64,000 bases of DNA from contig JROE01000005.1 in the NCBI GenBank assembly GCA_000783305.1, positions 372,001-436,000 on the forward strand. The letters are read 5' to 3'. Positions 15,958 to 24,773 of the stretch are shown piece by piece. The DNA is from Sphingobacteriaceae bacterium DW12. Its GTDB lineage: Bacteria; Bacteroidota; Bacteroidia; Sphingobacteriales; Sphingobacteriaceae. Position 1 is the first letter of the stretch. Each line of letters begins with the position of its first letter. The position numbers were made by a program, and so were the translations under genes. The notes beneath the pieces were generated by a model. That model was not told where the DNA came from. It worked only from the letters and a program-made list of their open reading frames with translations, and searched no databases.

Positions 15958-18201
15958 ATGGTAAGACGACTAATACAGTATAGCATTTCATTGGTAATTC
16001 TAGGCTGCCAGTTAGCAGCAGTTGGACAAGGTAGACAGGAAGATTATGATAAAGCCAATAGTTATTATAGCCAATACGGGAATAAGGTGTTTAACAATCC
16101 GACCAGTTTTACGTGGCTGGAAGGTAGTCAACAGTTTTGGTATACCCTAGACGATGGGACAGGTACCAAGTATGTCTTGCAGCACATCAATGGCAGTCGC
16201 CAACAGTTGTTTGATCATCAATTGCTGGCAGACAAAATGAGCACTTTGCTAGGGATGCATATCACGGCTTCCAAGCTATCGCTAACCCGATTCCGTGTCG
16301 AAAAAGAGAACATGTTCAAGTTTGAGGCCTATGATAAAAGAATGGTGTTTGATGCGCAACGTAAGCAACTGACGATCGAGGGAAATGTCGAAAGAAGTCA
16401 AGAAAGGAAATGGAATTTTGAAGGCGGATTCAGAAATGAACAACGTGCAGATAAAGTCAAATCTCCCGATGGTAAAAAGGAAGCCTATATCCACAATTAT
16501 AATGTATACGTTCGGAGTTCTGATGAACACTCAGTTAACCAGCTAACCACAGATGGGACGGCTATTCGCTATTATTCGAGCGATATAGAATGGTCGCCTG
16601 ATGGACAGAAGCTATTGACCAGTCTGCTCACCGCAGTCAAAGTTGGTAAAGTTCCTTTGATAGAATCTTCACCAACGGATCAACTACAGCCTAAGCTTTT
16701 TGATCGCAACTACGTCAAGCCTGGGGATAGTATTCCCCAACGGCAACCTATACTTTTTAATCTCGCTCAGCAGGCACAGTATAAAATAGATATGCAGCTT
16801 ATTCCAAATCAGTATTTTGTCAGCAACTTTCGATGGCGGGATGACAGTAAGTCTTTGGTCTTTGATTATAACAAACGGGGGCATCAAGAATACCGAATTA
16901 TGGAATTTAATGCGCTTACTGGACAAGCGCGTACAATAGTGAAAGAGACAAGCAAGACTTTTGTCAATTACTATGGTAAGACCTATCGATATGAAGTCGA
17001 CGGTGGTAAGGAACTGATTTGGATGTCAGAGCGGGATGGATGGACACACCTGTATCTTTATGATGCGGTCGCTGGACAAGTGAAAAATCAGATTACAAAA
17101 GGTCAATGGATAGTCCGGAAAGTCATTAACGTTAATGCAGGCAAGCGGGAGATTATCTTTGAAGGAAGTGGGATGGTCATAGGGCAAGATCCTTATTTTA
17201 TCCAATATTACAAGATTAATTTTGACGGTACAGGGTTAATAGCCCTGACAAATGAAGATGCAACCCATCGGGCTGTTTTCTCGCCTGATCATAGCTATTT
17301 CATTGATACGTATTCCCGTGTTGACCAGGCTCCCAAGAGTGTACTCCGGTCCGCAAAAGACGGCGCAGTTGTACAGGCAGTGGCAGACGCAGACATAGCT
17401 GGATTACTAGCCACCGGTTGGAGACCTATGGAATCATTTGTCGCCAAAGGAAGGGATGGTGTAACCGATATTTGGGGAGTCATTGTGCGTCCAAAGGATT
17501 TTGATCCTGCAAAAAAATATCCCGTCATCGAGTATATATATGCAGGTCCCCACGATTCATTTGTGCCGAAGCAATTTACAGTATTGAGTGGGGGCGGGAT
17601 GGCTGAGCTCGCAGAGCTTGGGTTTATTGTTGTGCAGATTGATGGGATGGGTACAGCCAATCGGTCTAAGGCATTTCATGATGTATGTTGGCAGAATTTA
17701 AAAGATGCCGGCTTTCCTGATCGCATTGCTTGGATGAAAAGCGCAGCACAGCATTACCCATATATGGATTTAGATAGGGTTGGGATTTATGGCACCTCTG
17801 CCGGTGGTCAGAATGCTGCCGGAGCAGTGCTTTTTCATCCTGATTTTTACAAGGTATCAGTTGCTTCTTGTGGATGTCACGACAATCGGATGGACAAGAT
17901 TTGGTGGAATGAACAGTGGATGGGCTATCCCATAGGTGACCACTATGCTGCATCTTCTAATATCGTGCATGCCAGCAATCTCAAAGGTAAGCTGATGCTT
18001 CTTGTAGGAGAGCTGGATAGCAACGTGGATCCTTCATCCACCTATCAATTTGTGAATGCGTTGATCAAAGCCGGTAAGTCCCACGAGTTTATTCTATTGC
18101 CAGGTCTGGATCATACCAGTGGTGGTGCGTATGGAGAACACAAGCGGCGGGACTTCTTTGTCAAGCATTTGTTGGGTGTAGACCCGCCCACATGGAAGTA
18201 G
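15958..18201 (+). CDS. S9 family prolyl peptidase, exported, without the DPP IV double-Glu motif
   Basis: A 747-residue DPP IV-like protein with an N-terminal export signal (SISLVILGCQLAAVGQG; a lipobox reading ILGC is possible). The catalytic triad is Ser614 (GTSAGGQ), Asp687 (GELDSNVD) and His719 (GLDHTSG). In the propeller the YEEEFG double-Glu segment seen in the first S9 gene is absent: the corresponding place reads YYSSDIEWSPDG. Substrate amino-terminus recognition is therefore probably different. It follows the oxidoreductase by 92 bases at the end of the hydroxyproline cluster. Its end faces the convergent M1 peptidase with only 17 bases between. Confidence 0.88.
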   Translation: MVRRLIQYSISLVILGCQLAAVGQGRQEDYDKANSYYSQYGNKVFNNPTSFTWLEGSQQFWYTLDDGTGTKYVLQHINGSRQQLFDHQLLADKMSTLLGMHITASKLSLTRFRVEKENMFKFEAYDKRMVFDAQRKQLTIEGNVERSQERKWNFEGGFRNEQRADKVKSPDGKKEAYIHNYNVYVRSSDEHSVNQLTTDGTAIRYYSSDIEWSPDGQKLLTSLLTAVKVGKVPLIESSPTDQLQPKLFDRNYVKPGDSIPQRQPILFNLAQQAQYKIDMQLIPNQYFVSNFRWRDDSKSLVFDYNKRGHQEYRIMEFNALTGQARTIVKETSKTFVNYYGKTYRYEVDGGKELIWMSERDGWTHLYLYDAVAGQVKNQITKGQWIVRKVINVNAGKREIIFEGSGMVIGQDPYFIQYYKINFDGTGLIALTNEDATHRAVFSPDHSYFIDTYSRVDQAPKSVLRSAKDGAVVQAVADADIAGLLATGWRPMESFVAKGRDGVTDIWGVIVRPKDFDPAKKYPVIEYIYAGPHDSFVPKQFTVLSGGGMAELAELGFIVVQIDGMGTANRSKAFHDVCWQNLKDAGFPDRIAWMKSAAQHYPYMDLDRVGIYGTSAGGQNAAGAVLFHPDFYKVSVASCGCHDNRMDKIWWNEQWMGYPIGDHYAASSNIVHASNLKGKLMLLVGELDSNVDPSSTYQFVNALIKAGKSHEFILLPGLDHTSGGAYGEHKRRDFFVKHLLGVDPPTWK

Positions 18202-18218
18202 GCAGAGCCAATTTAGGA

Positions 18219-19889
18219 TTACATCGATACCTTAATATAGTAATTAAAGGTGTCGATATCAATGTTTGCTTTACTCAATCCCGATATTTCTAATGGTTTG
18301 AATACCGTGGTCAGCTGTATCTGTTGACGTTCCTTTCCTTTTACACCTATTGCGATAGGCATCTTAAAGTCCTTCACGTCACTGATCCATCTCGCCTGCG
18401 GTAAGCCGTCTTTCCCCCATTTGACTTCCAAAGTCGGGATATTGGTATGTTGTACATATTGTTCGAATATTGTTGACATATCTATCCCCGAATGTCTACA
18501 GAGGTAAGAGACAATATCTTGATAATCGACTGTTTGATGGAAAAAGTCCTTATTGAGACCCCTCAATATACTTCTCCATTTTTCATCATCATTGATAATG
18601 GTCCGAATCATATTGTGCAGTACTCCGCCCTTTACATACATATCACCCGAACCTTCTTTATTGACATGATAAGGACCCTGTAAGGGTATGTCATTTTGAA
18701 TTCCCTTTCTATTGCCATGCACGTATTCCTGGCTGGCTTTTTTACCGAAATGATAGTCTATATAAAGGGCCTCCGAATAGTTGGTAAAGCTTTCGTGGAT
18801 CCAAAGGTCCGCGATATCCCCGGCCGTAATGTTGTTGCCGAACCATTCATGCCCCGCTTCATGTATGATGATAAAGTCCCATTTCAATCCCCAACCCGTG
18901 CCCGAACCATCATGACCCAGATATCCGTTTTTGTATTGATTGCCGTATGCAATACCACTTTGATGCTCCATGCCTAAGTGCGGAGTCTCTATTAGTTTAA
19001 AGCTATCTTCGTAAAAAGGGTAAGGGCCAAACCAGTGTTCGAATGCTTCTAACATCGGTTTTACATTCGCACCAAAATGTTTCTTTGCAATAGATTCATG
19101 TCCTCGAATGACGTAATAGTCAATGTCCAATGGGCCATTTTCGCCTTGATAGCCATCTTTGAAATGGACGTAGTCACCGATATTGAGGGCAACATTATAG
19201 TTGTTTATCGGATTGGACACAAACCAATTGAATTTGCGGTATCCCGCTTGCAGTTTTTCTATGCTTTTCAAGCGGCCGTTCGAAATGTTCATAAGTGGCT
19301 CAGGGACAGTTACCGAGATGAGCATACTGTCTACCTCATCCGAGAGATGGTCTTTATTGGGCCACCAAGAGCTTGCACCTAGGCCTTGGCAGGCTGTTGC
19401 TACCCAAGCTTTACCATTTTGATCGTTTTTCCAGTCAAATCCACCGTCCCAAGGCGCTTTTTTTGCAGCAATAGGTATTCCGGAGTAAAATACTTGAAAA
19501 GAGTCTATCGAGCCTGCTGAAATGATATTCGGGAATTTGGGATATACCGCATTAAATTCTCGGGTATATGGTATTTCCATTCCTCTGTATAATATCTTCT
19601 CGATTTTGAGATTATCAAACAAATCGAATTGCAGCACTTGAAAATTCTTTACGGCTTTGAAAGTAAAGAGGTTACTCCCTGTAATCGACTTACTGTGCAG
19701 GTCAACGGCAACGTCTAAGTGATAATATGTGACATCATAGCACGTCCGAAGAGGAGAGAGCTGGCCCCTTAGCGAATCTGCCTTTGTGAATGTGGTCGTT
19801 TGGTTCAAAAATTGTCCAAAACAGGACACCGTCAAAACCAATAATAGGAGTAAAAGGATATAACGCATTTTGTAACTTGACTTCATCAT
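18219..19889 (-). CDS. M1 family zinc aminopeptidase, exported
   Basis: A 556-residue gluzincin with a signal peptide (MRYILLLLLLVLTVSCFGQ; the preceding MMKSSYK may or may not be used). The zinc site is HEAGH at residues 343-347 with Glu366 as the third ligand (HEXXH-X18-E). The exopeptidase motif is GMEHQ in place of the classic GAMEN. The fold begins with the M1 beta-saddle (DVTYYHLDVAVDLHSKSITG). It should trim N-terminal residues from peptides in the periplasm or outside. It is shorter than ERAP-type enzymes, having only the core domains. It converges with the S9 gene and precedes nothing in an obvious operon. Confidence 0.92.
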   Translation of the reverse strand: MMKSSYKMRYILLLLLLVLTVSCFGQFLNQTTTFTKADSLRGQLSPLRTCYDVTYYHLDVAVDLHSKSITGSNLFTFKAVKNFQVLQFDLFDNLKIEKILYRGMEIPYTREFNAVYPKFPNIISAGSIDSFQVFYSGIPIAAKKAPWDGGFDWKNDQNGKAWVATACQGLGASSWWPNKDHLSDEVDSMLISVTVPEPLMNISNGRLKSIEKLQAGYRKFNWFVSNPINNYNVALNIGDYVHFKDGYQGENGPLDIDYYVIRGHESIAKKHFGANVKPMLEAFEHWFGPYPFYEDSFKLIETPHLGMEHQSGIAYGNQYKNGYLGHDGSGTGWGLKWDFIIIHEAGHEWFGNNITAGDIADLWIHESFTNYSEALYIDYHFGKKASQEYVHGNRKGIQNDIPLQGPYHVNKEGSGDMYVKGGVLHNMIRTIINDDEKWRSILRGLNKDFFHQTVDYQDIVSYLCRHSGIDMSTIFEQYVQHTNIPTLEVKWGKDGLPQARWISDVKDFKMPIAIGVKGKERQQIQLTTVFKPLEISGLSKANIDIDTFNYYIKVSM

Positions 19890-19929
19890 CAGGCCATAAA
19901 AATACTAAAACAAGCCAATAAAGAAAGGT

Positions 19930-21612
19930 TTAAATTCCTTTAGCTGCTTTTCTGGTCTTAAAAAAATGTGTTACCTGCTCCAAGGTGAATGCATTAAGGC
20001 AATTAAGTGCGCTCAATCCTCCTTTTCTAGCCACATGTACTCCATAATGCATATCGAGCAGTCCCTCTGTGCGGTGAGCATCTGGATTAATCGACAACAA
20101 TACCCCCTTCTCCAATGCATATCGATGCCATCTCCAATCCAAGTCCAACCGGAGCGGATTTGCATTGATTTCGATGACCACCTGATTCGCAGCACAAGCA
20201 TCTATGATTTTTTTGAAATCCAATGGATAGCCCGATCGGCTTAGCAAAAGACGGCCAGTAGGGTGGCCAAGTATCGTCGTGTACGGATTTTCGACGGCCT
20301 TGATGAGACGTTCGGTAGCCTTATCCTCTGCCATTTTTAAATTGGAGTGAACAGAGGCCACTACAAAATCAAATTTAGAGAGTACTTCATCAGGATAATC
20401 CAGCGAACCGTCAGATAGAATGTCGGATTCTATGCCCTTGAATATCTTAAAAGGCGCGAGCTTTTGATTGAGGGTATCTATTTCGACCCATTGCTGTTCA
20501 AGGCGTTCAATCGATAATCCATTTGCATATACAGCGGTACGAGAGTGATCACATATACCCAAGTATTCTAGTAAAAGGTCTTCTTTGCAGAATCTGGCCA
20601 TCTCAGCTAGACTGTGTACACCGTCGCTATATGTGGAATGATTGTGTACTGTTCCTTTCAGCTGTTCGAATGTGATGAGGTCTGGAAGAGCTTGTTTCTT
20701 TGCCAGCGCAATCTCATCTATTCCTTCTCTCAACTCTGGTGCGATAAATTGTAGGCCTAATTCATGATAGATATCCGTTTCGGACATTCCCTGCGGAATT
20801 GGATTTTGGATAACCTCCAGTTGACCGATGTGAGTAGCCGAACCTGTGGATATGAGGAGGTCCCGCGCAAAATTTTTAGGAGTTGTCGAATATAATTTGA
20901 AGAGGTAGCCATTGCTGTCCTTCGCTACTAGATGGTCCTGGTTGTTCTCAATCTGTTCTATATCGGGTATACCTGCGAGAGTCTGTTTCAATTGATCGAC
21001 TGTCACCGAGACTAAATAGCCAACGTGGTCAAGCACTTCCACTTTTCTGCGATAGTCTCCCGTAAAGGAAATTAGGGTATCTACAGGGTATGCATCTGTT
21101 ATCCTATTTAACAGCGCCTCAGCAGCAGGTTGCACCCTAGCGAATAAAAACCAACCTTGATTTGCAATTGAAAACTCTATTGCTTTTTTGATTTCTTCCT
21201 GCGTTTTGAGACCGAATCCTTTGGCCTCGATCAGTCTGTTTTCATTACAAGCATAATACAGCTCCCCAACGGTCTCAATGCCCAATTCTTTCCAGACAAC
21301 TTGAACCTTTTTTGGTCCAAGACCCTTTATTTGGAGCATTTCTAGAAGTCCTTCAGGTGTAATCGAAATAAGCTGATCCAATTCAGCAAAGGATCCTTTT
21401 TGCAAGATTTCCTGTATCTTCTCGGCTGTACTTTTTCCGATGCCTTGTTGGGCGCTCAACTCTTCAATCGTAGCCGTAGCGGCTTGAAAGGGAAGTTTAT
21501 CTATTTTGAAGGACGCAGAAGCCATTGCCTTAGCTCTAAAAGGATTTTCATTATGAAGTTCCATAAGTTGACTCCCTAATTTAAACAACTTGGCAATGAC
21601 TTTGTTTTCCAT
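19930..21612 (-). CDS. polX: PolX-family protein: HhH plus PHP nuclease, polymerase site degenerate
   Basis: A 560-residue protein with the PolX layout. It has an N-terminal helix-hairpin-helix 8-kDa-like region (ELSAQQGIGKSTAEKI, LQIKGLGPKKVQVVW, IEAKGFGLKTQEEI), a pol beta-like palm, then a C-terminal PHP domain with metal ligands GTVHNHSTYSDG, LGICDHS, EINANPLRLD and INPDAH. PHP domains of PolX act as 3'-5' exonuclease or AP endonuclease in base-excision repair. In the palm, the usual GDIDxL aspartates after the RR motif are missing: the text reads RRKVEVLDHVGYLVSV. So nuclease function is likely and polymerase function doubtful. The gene is 10 bases downstream of ndh on the same strand. 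Confidence 0.9.
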   Translation of the reverse strand: MENKVIAKLFKLGSQLMELHNENPFRAKAMASASFKIDKLPFQAATATIEELSAQQGIGKSTAEKIQEILQKGSFAELDQLISITPEGLLEMLQIKGLGPKKVQVVWKELGIETVGELYYACNENRLIEAKGFGLKTQEEIKKAIEFSIANQGWFLFARVQPAAEALLNRITDAYPVDTLISFTGDYRRKVEVLDHVGYLVSVTVDQLKQTLAGIPDIEQIENNQDHLVAKDSNGYLFKLYSTTPKNFARDLLISTGSATHIGQLEVIQNPIPQGMSETDIYHELGLQFIAPELREGIDEIALAKKQALPDLITFEQLKGTVHNHSTYSDGVHSLAEMARFCKEDLLLEYLGICDHSRTAVYANGLSIERLEQQWVEIDTLNQKLAPFKIFKGIESDILSDGSLDYPDEVLSKFDFVVASVHSNLKMAEDKATERLIKAVENPYTTILGHPTGRLLLSRSGYPLDFKKIIDACAANQVVIEINANPLRLDLDWRWHRYALEKGVLLSINPDAHRTEGLLDMHYGVHVARKGGLSALNCLNAFTLEQVTHFFKTRKAAKGI

Positions 21613-21622
21613 TTTACTATCG

Positions 21623-22933
21623 TTATTCAGTGGTTATTTGTTTTTCAGCTTCTATTTTGGGTCTTTCATACTTATTGATAATGAGGCGTATTCCACCATT
21701 CATTGTAAAGAATTTGACCGTCCAGTTGACGAAAGTAACCAATTTATTTCTAAATCCGAAGATGGACATCAAGTGAATAAACATCCATACGAACCAAGCG
21801 AAGAAGCCTTGGAACCTAATTTTTCCCATATCCACGACAGCTTTATTACGACCTACAGTTGCCATTGAGCCTTTATCGAAATAACTGAATTTTTCAAGCG
21901 GCTGGTCGTTAAGAAGATGCATGATTTGGTGTGCCACGAATTTTCCTTGTTGCTGTGCTACAGGAGCTACTCCAGGAAGTCCGCGTGGAAGCTCCTCTGT
22001 AATCATTGCAGATACGTCACCAATAGCAAAGACATTTTTTAGGCCCTCTACACGACATTCTGCATCAGTCTTGATGCGGTTGCCACGTTGGATGATTTCT
22101 TTGTCCAATCCCTCAGGAAACTGTCCCATTACTCCAGCACCCCAGATGACGGTCTTGGTATCAATGCTCTCTCCATCACTGAAGGAAATAGTATTGCCGT
22201 CATAATTTGTGACCTGTTTGTTCAACAAAACTTTAACACCCAGTTCTTTCAAATACGTTTCCGCTTTTTCAGATGCTTGAGGTGATAAGGCTGCTAATAT
22301 TTTGTCTTGCCCCTCGACAAGATATACGTTCATCTCTTGAGTAGATAACTCAGGGTAGTCTTTACGTAGTATGTGGTTTCGAATTTCCGCAATAGCTCCA
22401 GAGAGTTCAACACCTGTTGGTCCTCCGCCCACAATCACAAAATTAAGATATGACGCACGTTGTGTGGCTGTTTCTTTTGTGACGGCCACCTCTAGGTTTT
22501 GAAGGACATAGCTGCGTATGTTAAGCGCTTCTTTGATACTTTTCATCGGAAGCGAGTATTTTGCTACCTGTTGGTTTCCAAAAAAGTTCGTTGTAGCACC
22601 AGTCGCGATAACTAGATAGTCATAGTCAAATTCACCGATATCCGTTTGCACAATTTGATTGACAGCGTCAATGTTGGCAACTTCTGCAATTCTGAATTTG
22701 AAATTCTCTTGAGATTTAAACATCTTCCGGAGTGGAAACGATATAGCATCCGCGGCTAGGGTACCGGTTGCCACTTGATAAAGTAATGGCTGAAATGTAT
22801 GAAAGTTATTGCGATCGAGAAGTAATACTTCTACGTCTTTGTTTTTGAGGTGTTTAGATACCTCTACTCCACCAAATCCACCGCCAATTACGATAACTCT
22901 TGGAAAACTTCTCTCTGAACGACTGCTTAGCAT
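21623..22933 (-). CDS. ndh: Type II NADH:quinone oxidoreductase
   Basis: A 436-residue non-proton-pumping NADH dehydrogenase. It has an FAD motif at the N-terminus (VIVIGGGFGGVEVSKHL) and an NADH motif in the middle (FVIVGGGPTGVELSGAIAEI). The conserved FAIGDVSAM and the quinone-site AQQQGKFVAHQI are also present. The C-terminus carries a hydrophobic segment (GFFAWFVWMFIHLMSIFGF) for membrane attachment. It passes electrons from NADH to menaquinone at the inner membrane. It precedes the PolX gene by 10 bases. About 500 bases without a gene lie upstream. Confidence 0.94.
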   Translation of the reverse strand: MLSSRSERSFPRVIVIGGGFGGVEVSKHLKNKDVEVLLLDRNNFHTFQPLLYQVATGTLAADAISFPLRKMFKSQENFKFRIAEVANIDAVNQIVQTDIGEFDYDYLVIATGATTNFFGNQQVAKYSLPMKSIKEALNIRSYVLQNLEVAVTKETATQRASYLNFVIVGGGPTGVELSGAIAEIRNHILRKDYPELSTQEMNVYLVEGQDKILAALSPQASEKAETYLKELGVKVLLNKQVTNYDGNTISFSDGESIDTKTVIWGAGVMGQFPEGLDKEIIQRGNRIKTDAECRVEGLKNVFAIGDVSAMITEELPRGLPGVAPVAQQQGKFVAHQIMHLLNDQPLEKFSYFDKGSMATVGRNKAVVDMGKIRFQGFFAWFVWMFIHLMSIFGFRNKLVTFVNWTVKFFTMNGGIRLIINKYERPKIEAEKQITTE

Positions 22934-23436
22934 ATTAGTTGTTTTATCTTAATTCTATAAACTTTTGCAAGTTTTTGCAAATATCTTAATTTTTATTGCA
23001 GAAAACTAAATTATCTACAATTAACCATGCACACTGACCTAGAAAAATTTTAAAAGAAATAGATTTCACAACAACTTTATTTATTAACAACAGAAATCAG
23101 TTGATTTTGTTTGTTTTATCGCTTTCTAATCAGATTGTTTAATAGTGTACAAAGTACACAAATTTAAGAATAATAATTAAAACCTTTATGCACTATCTAC
23201 ACCGAGAGATATGAAAATATTTTCCGACTAGATTAACGTACTACACGAGTATATTTTGTGCAAGACGATGTAAAAGTATCTATCCGATGGATTTCTTCTG
23301 AAATTAGTAAACAGAGATACATAGGATGGATAAAATAGGGATAGTTATAGTGTCGGCTGACGAATCTGAATGACGTCAAATATGAAAATGAGATTTCTCC
23401 TCTCATACATGGTCATTTTCTTGTCGATTATGAGTC
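22934..23436. other. Gene-free 503-base stretch with a 15-bp palindrome
   Basis: No convincing coding frame is present. The stretch contains the ndh 5' region and the tail of the ferredoxin transcript. The most visible element is GTGTAC-AAA-GTACAC at 23145-23159, a perfect inverted repeat of operator type. Near the ferredoxin end, GAAAATGA and TCATTTTC (about 23383-23413) can pair as a weak hairpin, possibly a terminator. Confidence 0.5.
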
Positions 23437-23766
23437 TTATTGTAAAGCTCCTCTTATCCTCACATGGAGTCCATCATTGTCATTGCTCAATCTGATTTGA
23501 CACGCCAACCTGCTTTCATCATCAGCATCAGGAAGCGTGTCTAACATGTCCAACTCTTGGTCTTGGGCTTCAGGAAGTTGGTCCGCCCCTTCTAGGATTT
23601 GTACATGACAGGTCGCACATAGCGCCATTCCTCCGCAGGTAGCGAGGATATCATATTCAGACGCTTTCAAGATCTCCATTAGATTCAAGTTGATATCTGT
23701 AGGCACTTCCACCGATCTCGAGCTACCGTCTCTGTCTTCGATGTATATCGTGATTAAATTTTCCAT
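23437..23766 (-). CDS. [2Fe-2S] ferredoxin, adrenodoxin type
   Basis: A 109-residue electron carrier with cluster ligands Cys44, Cys50, Cys53 and Cys89 (C-X5-C-X2-C-X35-C). This spacing and the acidic loop LDTLPDADDESRLACQ are those of vertebrate-type/Isc-type ferredoxins rather than plant-type. It lies 2 bases downstream of a thioredoxin reductase-like ferredoxin reductase, so both are co-translated. The reductase is the likely electron donor. The acceptor is not in the window; a cytochrome P450, an oxygenase or Fe-S assembly are all possible. Confidence 0.93.
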   Translation of the reverse strand: MENLITIYIEDRDGSSRSVEVPTDINLNLMEILKASEYDILATCGGMALCATCHVQILEGADQLPEAQDQELDMLDTLPDADDESRLACQIRLSNDNDGLHVRIRGALQ

Positions 23767-23768
23767 GT

Positions 23769-24773
23769 TTAAAAGGCATTTACTCCATTTACAGTTGTAT
23801 ATTTAAACGTCAATTTCTGATTCGGGTACACATGCTTGAATGCGCTTTGAGCCATTAGTGCTGCTTCATGATATCCACACAGAATAAGTTTTAGCTTTCC
23901 TGGGTACGTATTAATGTCGCCTATTGCAAAGACACCCTCTACATTAGTCGAGTAATCAAATGTATTGACCTCGATGGCATTTTTATCGATATTGAGACCC
24001 CATTCGCCAATTGGACCCAGCTTCGGACTCAACCCATATAACGGAATAAAGTGCTCCGTGCTGACGTTTACTAGTTCCTTCTGCTTATTGGTCAATTGAA
24101 TCTGCTCCAACGAGCCGTTGCCTGTCAGGGCAACAAGATTATGAGATAGAAGAAGGTCAATTTTACCTTCATTGGCAAGTAAATATACCTTTTCAGCCGA
24201 ATCAGGTGCTCCTCTAAAGCTATCGCTTCTATGGACTAAAGTGACTTTTTTAGCTACATCTGCCAAAAAGATTGTCCAATCCAACGCGGAATCACCTCCG
24301 CCCGCAATTAGAATTTCTTTGTTCCGGAAGCGCTCTGGGTCTTTGACCATGTAATGTACATTTTGTCCTTCAAAGTTTTCTAGATTAGCTACTTCAGGTT
24401 TACGCGGTTCAAAGCATCCTAATCCTCCGGCGATTACAACTACTCTACAATGGATTATTGTCCCTTCAGATCCCATGACATAGAACGACCCATCCTCTTG
24501 CCTCTTGAGTTCTTCGACCCGCTCACCCAGACTGAATGTCGGGTGAAATGGGGCAATCTGCTCCATTTGGTTATTAATCAGTTCTTGCGCCTTGATAGTA
24601 GGGTATCCAGGGATATCATATATAGGTTTATGGGGATATATTTCAGATAGTTGTCCACCCACTTGAGGCAATACATCAATAAGGTGGCATCTCATCTTTA
24701 AAAGTCCTGCCTCAAATACTGCAAATAGACCTACGGGGCCAGCACCAATGATACATATGTCAGTTGTCACCAT
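23769..24773 (-). CDS. Ferredoxin-NAD(P)+ reductase, thioredoxin reductase-like
   Basis: A 334-residue two-domain flavoprotein with an N-terminal FAD motif (ICIIGAGPVGLFAVFEAG), a central NAD(P)H motif (ILIAGGGDSALDW, followed by LVHRSDSFRG) and a C-terminal FAD motif (VEGVFAIGDINTYPG). The CxxC redox pair of true thioredoxin reductases is absent, as expected for the YumC/FNR2 subgroup. That it neighbours a ferredoxin supports this. It overlaps the end of the MarR gene by 14 bases and is followed by the ferredoxin gene after 2 bases, giving a three-gene redox operon. Confidence 0.92.
   Translation of the reverse strand: MVTTDICIIGAGPVGLFAVFEAGLLKMRCHLIDVLPQVGGQLSEIYPHKPIYDIPGYPTIKAQELINNQMEQIAPFHPTFSLGERVEELKRQEDGSFYVMGSEGTIIHCRVVVIAGGLGCFEPRKPEVANLENFEGQNVHYMVKDPERFRNKEILIAGGGDSALDWTIFLADVAKKVTLVHRSDSFRGAPDSAEKVYLLANEGKIDLLLSHNLVALTGNGSLEQIQLTNKQKELVNVSTEHFIPLYGLSPKLGPIGEWGLNIDKNAIEVNTFDYSTNVEGVFAIGDINTYPGKLKLILCGYHEAALMAQSAFKHVYPNQKLTFKYTTVNGVNAF

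Noticed and set aside
22934..23436. Possible small RNA or riboswitch in the gap upstream of ndh
   Set aside because: Apart from a palindrome and a weak hairpin no structured core or known motif is seen.
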